A stretch of 6,294 nt of DNA from Candidatus Dormiibacterota bacterium (lineage in GTDB: Bacteria; Chloroflexota; Dormibacteria; Aeolococcales; Aeolococcaceae). Shown in pieces: positions 5,898 through 6,294 of this stretch. The translations under genes and the position numbers were made by a program. The stretch covers positions 1 to 6,294 of the forward strand of contig DAIDIX010000105.1 in assembly GCA_027451645.1 (NCBI GenBank), in the 5' to 3' direction. Below the pieces are notes generated by a model. The model did no database searches, was not told the DNA's origin, and saw nothing but the letters and a program-made list of their open reading frames with translations. Numbering within the stretch: the stretch's first letter is position 1; each line of letters starts with the position of its first letter.

Positions 5898-6294
5898 TAT
5901 CTCACACCTGTTCTGTCTGTCTTCGTTTCATACAGGTGATGCTCCCTGATGTATGCAAGGACTTCAGCATCAAGGTAGGTTGTGACAAGCTCCCCGTTCC
6001 CAGAGCCACTAAGCGCACTCCTGAGAGCTGTTGCACTCACTGGTGGTGAGTCAACTGTAAGAAGGGCCATGCAGCTGGAGGGGATTCCGATTGCCACACA
6101 CTCCTCACGTGAAATTGGGTCTTTTCCCGTCCTGTTCACTATGGCAAGTCTCGCATGATCAAGGAGCTGTGGCCACGCATGCCATTCAGGAAGGGTCCGA
6201 GCCTCATCAGCACCGACAATGTACCACTGCTCAATGCTTCCGTGCGAGTGGGCGATCTCCACTGCAGTGTCCACTGTATAGGTAACTCCTCCCC
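5897..6294 (-). CDS. nadD: Nicotinate-nucleotide adenylyltransferase NadD, C-terminal part
   Basis: The last 131 codons of NadD, which adenylates nicotinate mononucleotide to deamido-NAD in NAD synthesis. The frame stays open to the right edge: codons before the GTG at 6274 read G-G-V-T-Y-T, which matches the family's (R)GG.SYT.DT segment. So the gene starts outside the window and the GTG is an internal valine. Further landmarks are YIVGADEARTLPEWHAW, matching the GAD...LP.W.....L region, then ARLAIVNRTG, then VSATALRSAL, which fits the S-x-T-x-x-R nucleotide-binding motif, and a C-terminal YIREHHLY. The N-terminal nucleotidyltransferase signature (GGxFDPxHxGH in the family) lies beyond the edge and cannot be checked. 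The TAA stop (5899-5897) shares one base with the rsfS start. Confidence 0.95.
   Translation of the reverse strand, partial: GGVTYTVDTAVEIAHSHGSIEQWYIVGADEARTLPEWHAWPQLLDHARLAIVNRTGKDPISREECVAIGIPSSCMALLTVDSPPVSATALRSALSGSGNGELVTTYLDAEVLAYIREHHLYETKTDRTGVR

Noticed and set aside
5625..5949. Plus-strand open frames of about 105 codons over rsfS
   Set aside because: They are antisense to rsfS, whose family motifs are clear, and their translations show no motifs.
1..6294. CRISPR array, insertion sequence, attachment site or riboswitch
   Set aside because: No spaced direct repeats, terminal inverted repeats, transposase or integrase motifs, tRNA-end duplication or recognisable aptamer were seen. 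An abundance of TGCA and GCA words reflects codon preference rather than a repeat array.

Overview
The window is a bacterial chromosome segment. It carries a class A penicillin-binding protein for peptidoglycan synthesis, a rhomboid intramembrane protease, the ribosome silencing factor RsfS, and the C-terminal part of NadD. It also carries a stand-alone AAA+ ATPase and a tRNA-Ala gene. No mobile element, CRISPR array, integrase, phage gene or long repeat is visible. Base composition is moderate and looks similar in all the genes, so nothing points to recent transfer. The phylum cannot be fixed from these bases. The class A PBP, the nadD-rsfS pair and the MoxR-like ATPase would suit Chloroflexota or neighbouring poorly cultured lineages, but that is only a weak inference.

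Layout from left to right. Positions 1-46 hold, on the minus strand, a strong Shine-Dalgarno sequence and perhaps the first codons of a gene cut by the window edge. A minus-strand tRNA-Ala(CGC) with encoded CCA follows at 47-122. An AAA+ ATPase gene of about 434 codons lies at 178-1482 (minus). A 113-bp divergent gap then leads to a 48-codon single-membrane-span ORF (1596-1742, plus), followed by a small hairpin with a T-rich tail. The class A PBP (1832-4141, plus) and a rhomboid protease with a long soluble N-terminal region (4186-5517, plus) come next, 44 bp apart, and are probably cotranscribed. They converge on the nadD-rsfS pair (minus), which is separated from them by only 20 bp. rsfS and nadD overlap by one base, and nadD runs off the right edge.

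Functionally, the PBP and rhomboid form a cell-envelope pair. The nadD-rsfS pair is a widespread bacterial arrangement linking NAD synthesis with control of ribosome assembly. The least explained items are the AAA+ ATPase, the 48-residue membrane peptide, and the roughly 200-residue soluble domain in front of the rhomboid core. I see no clear new multi-gene system. No stretch longer than 300 bases lacks a gene.
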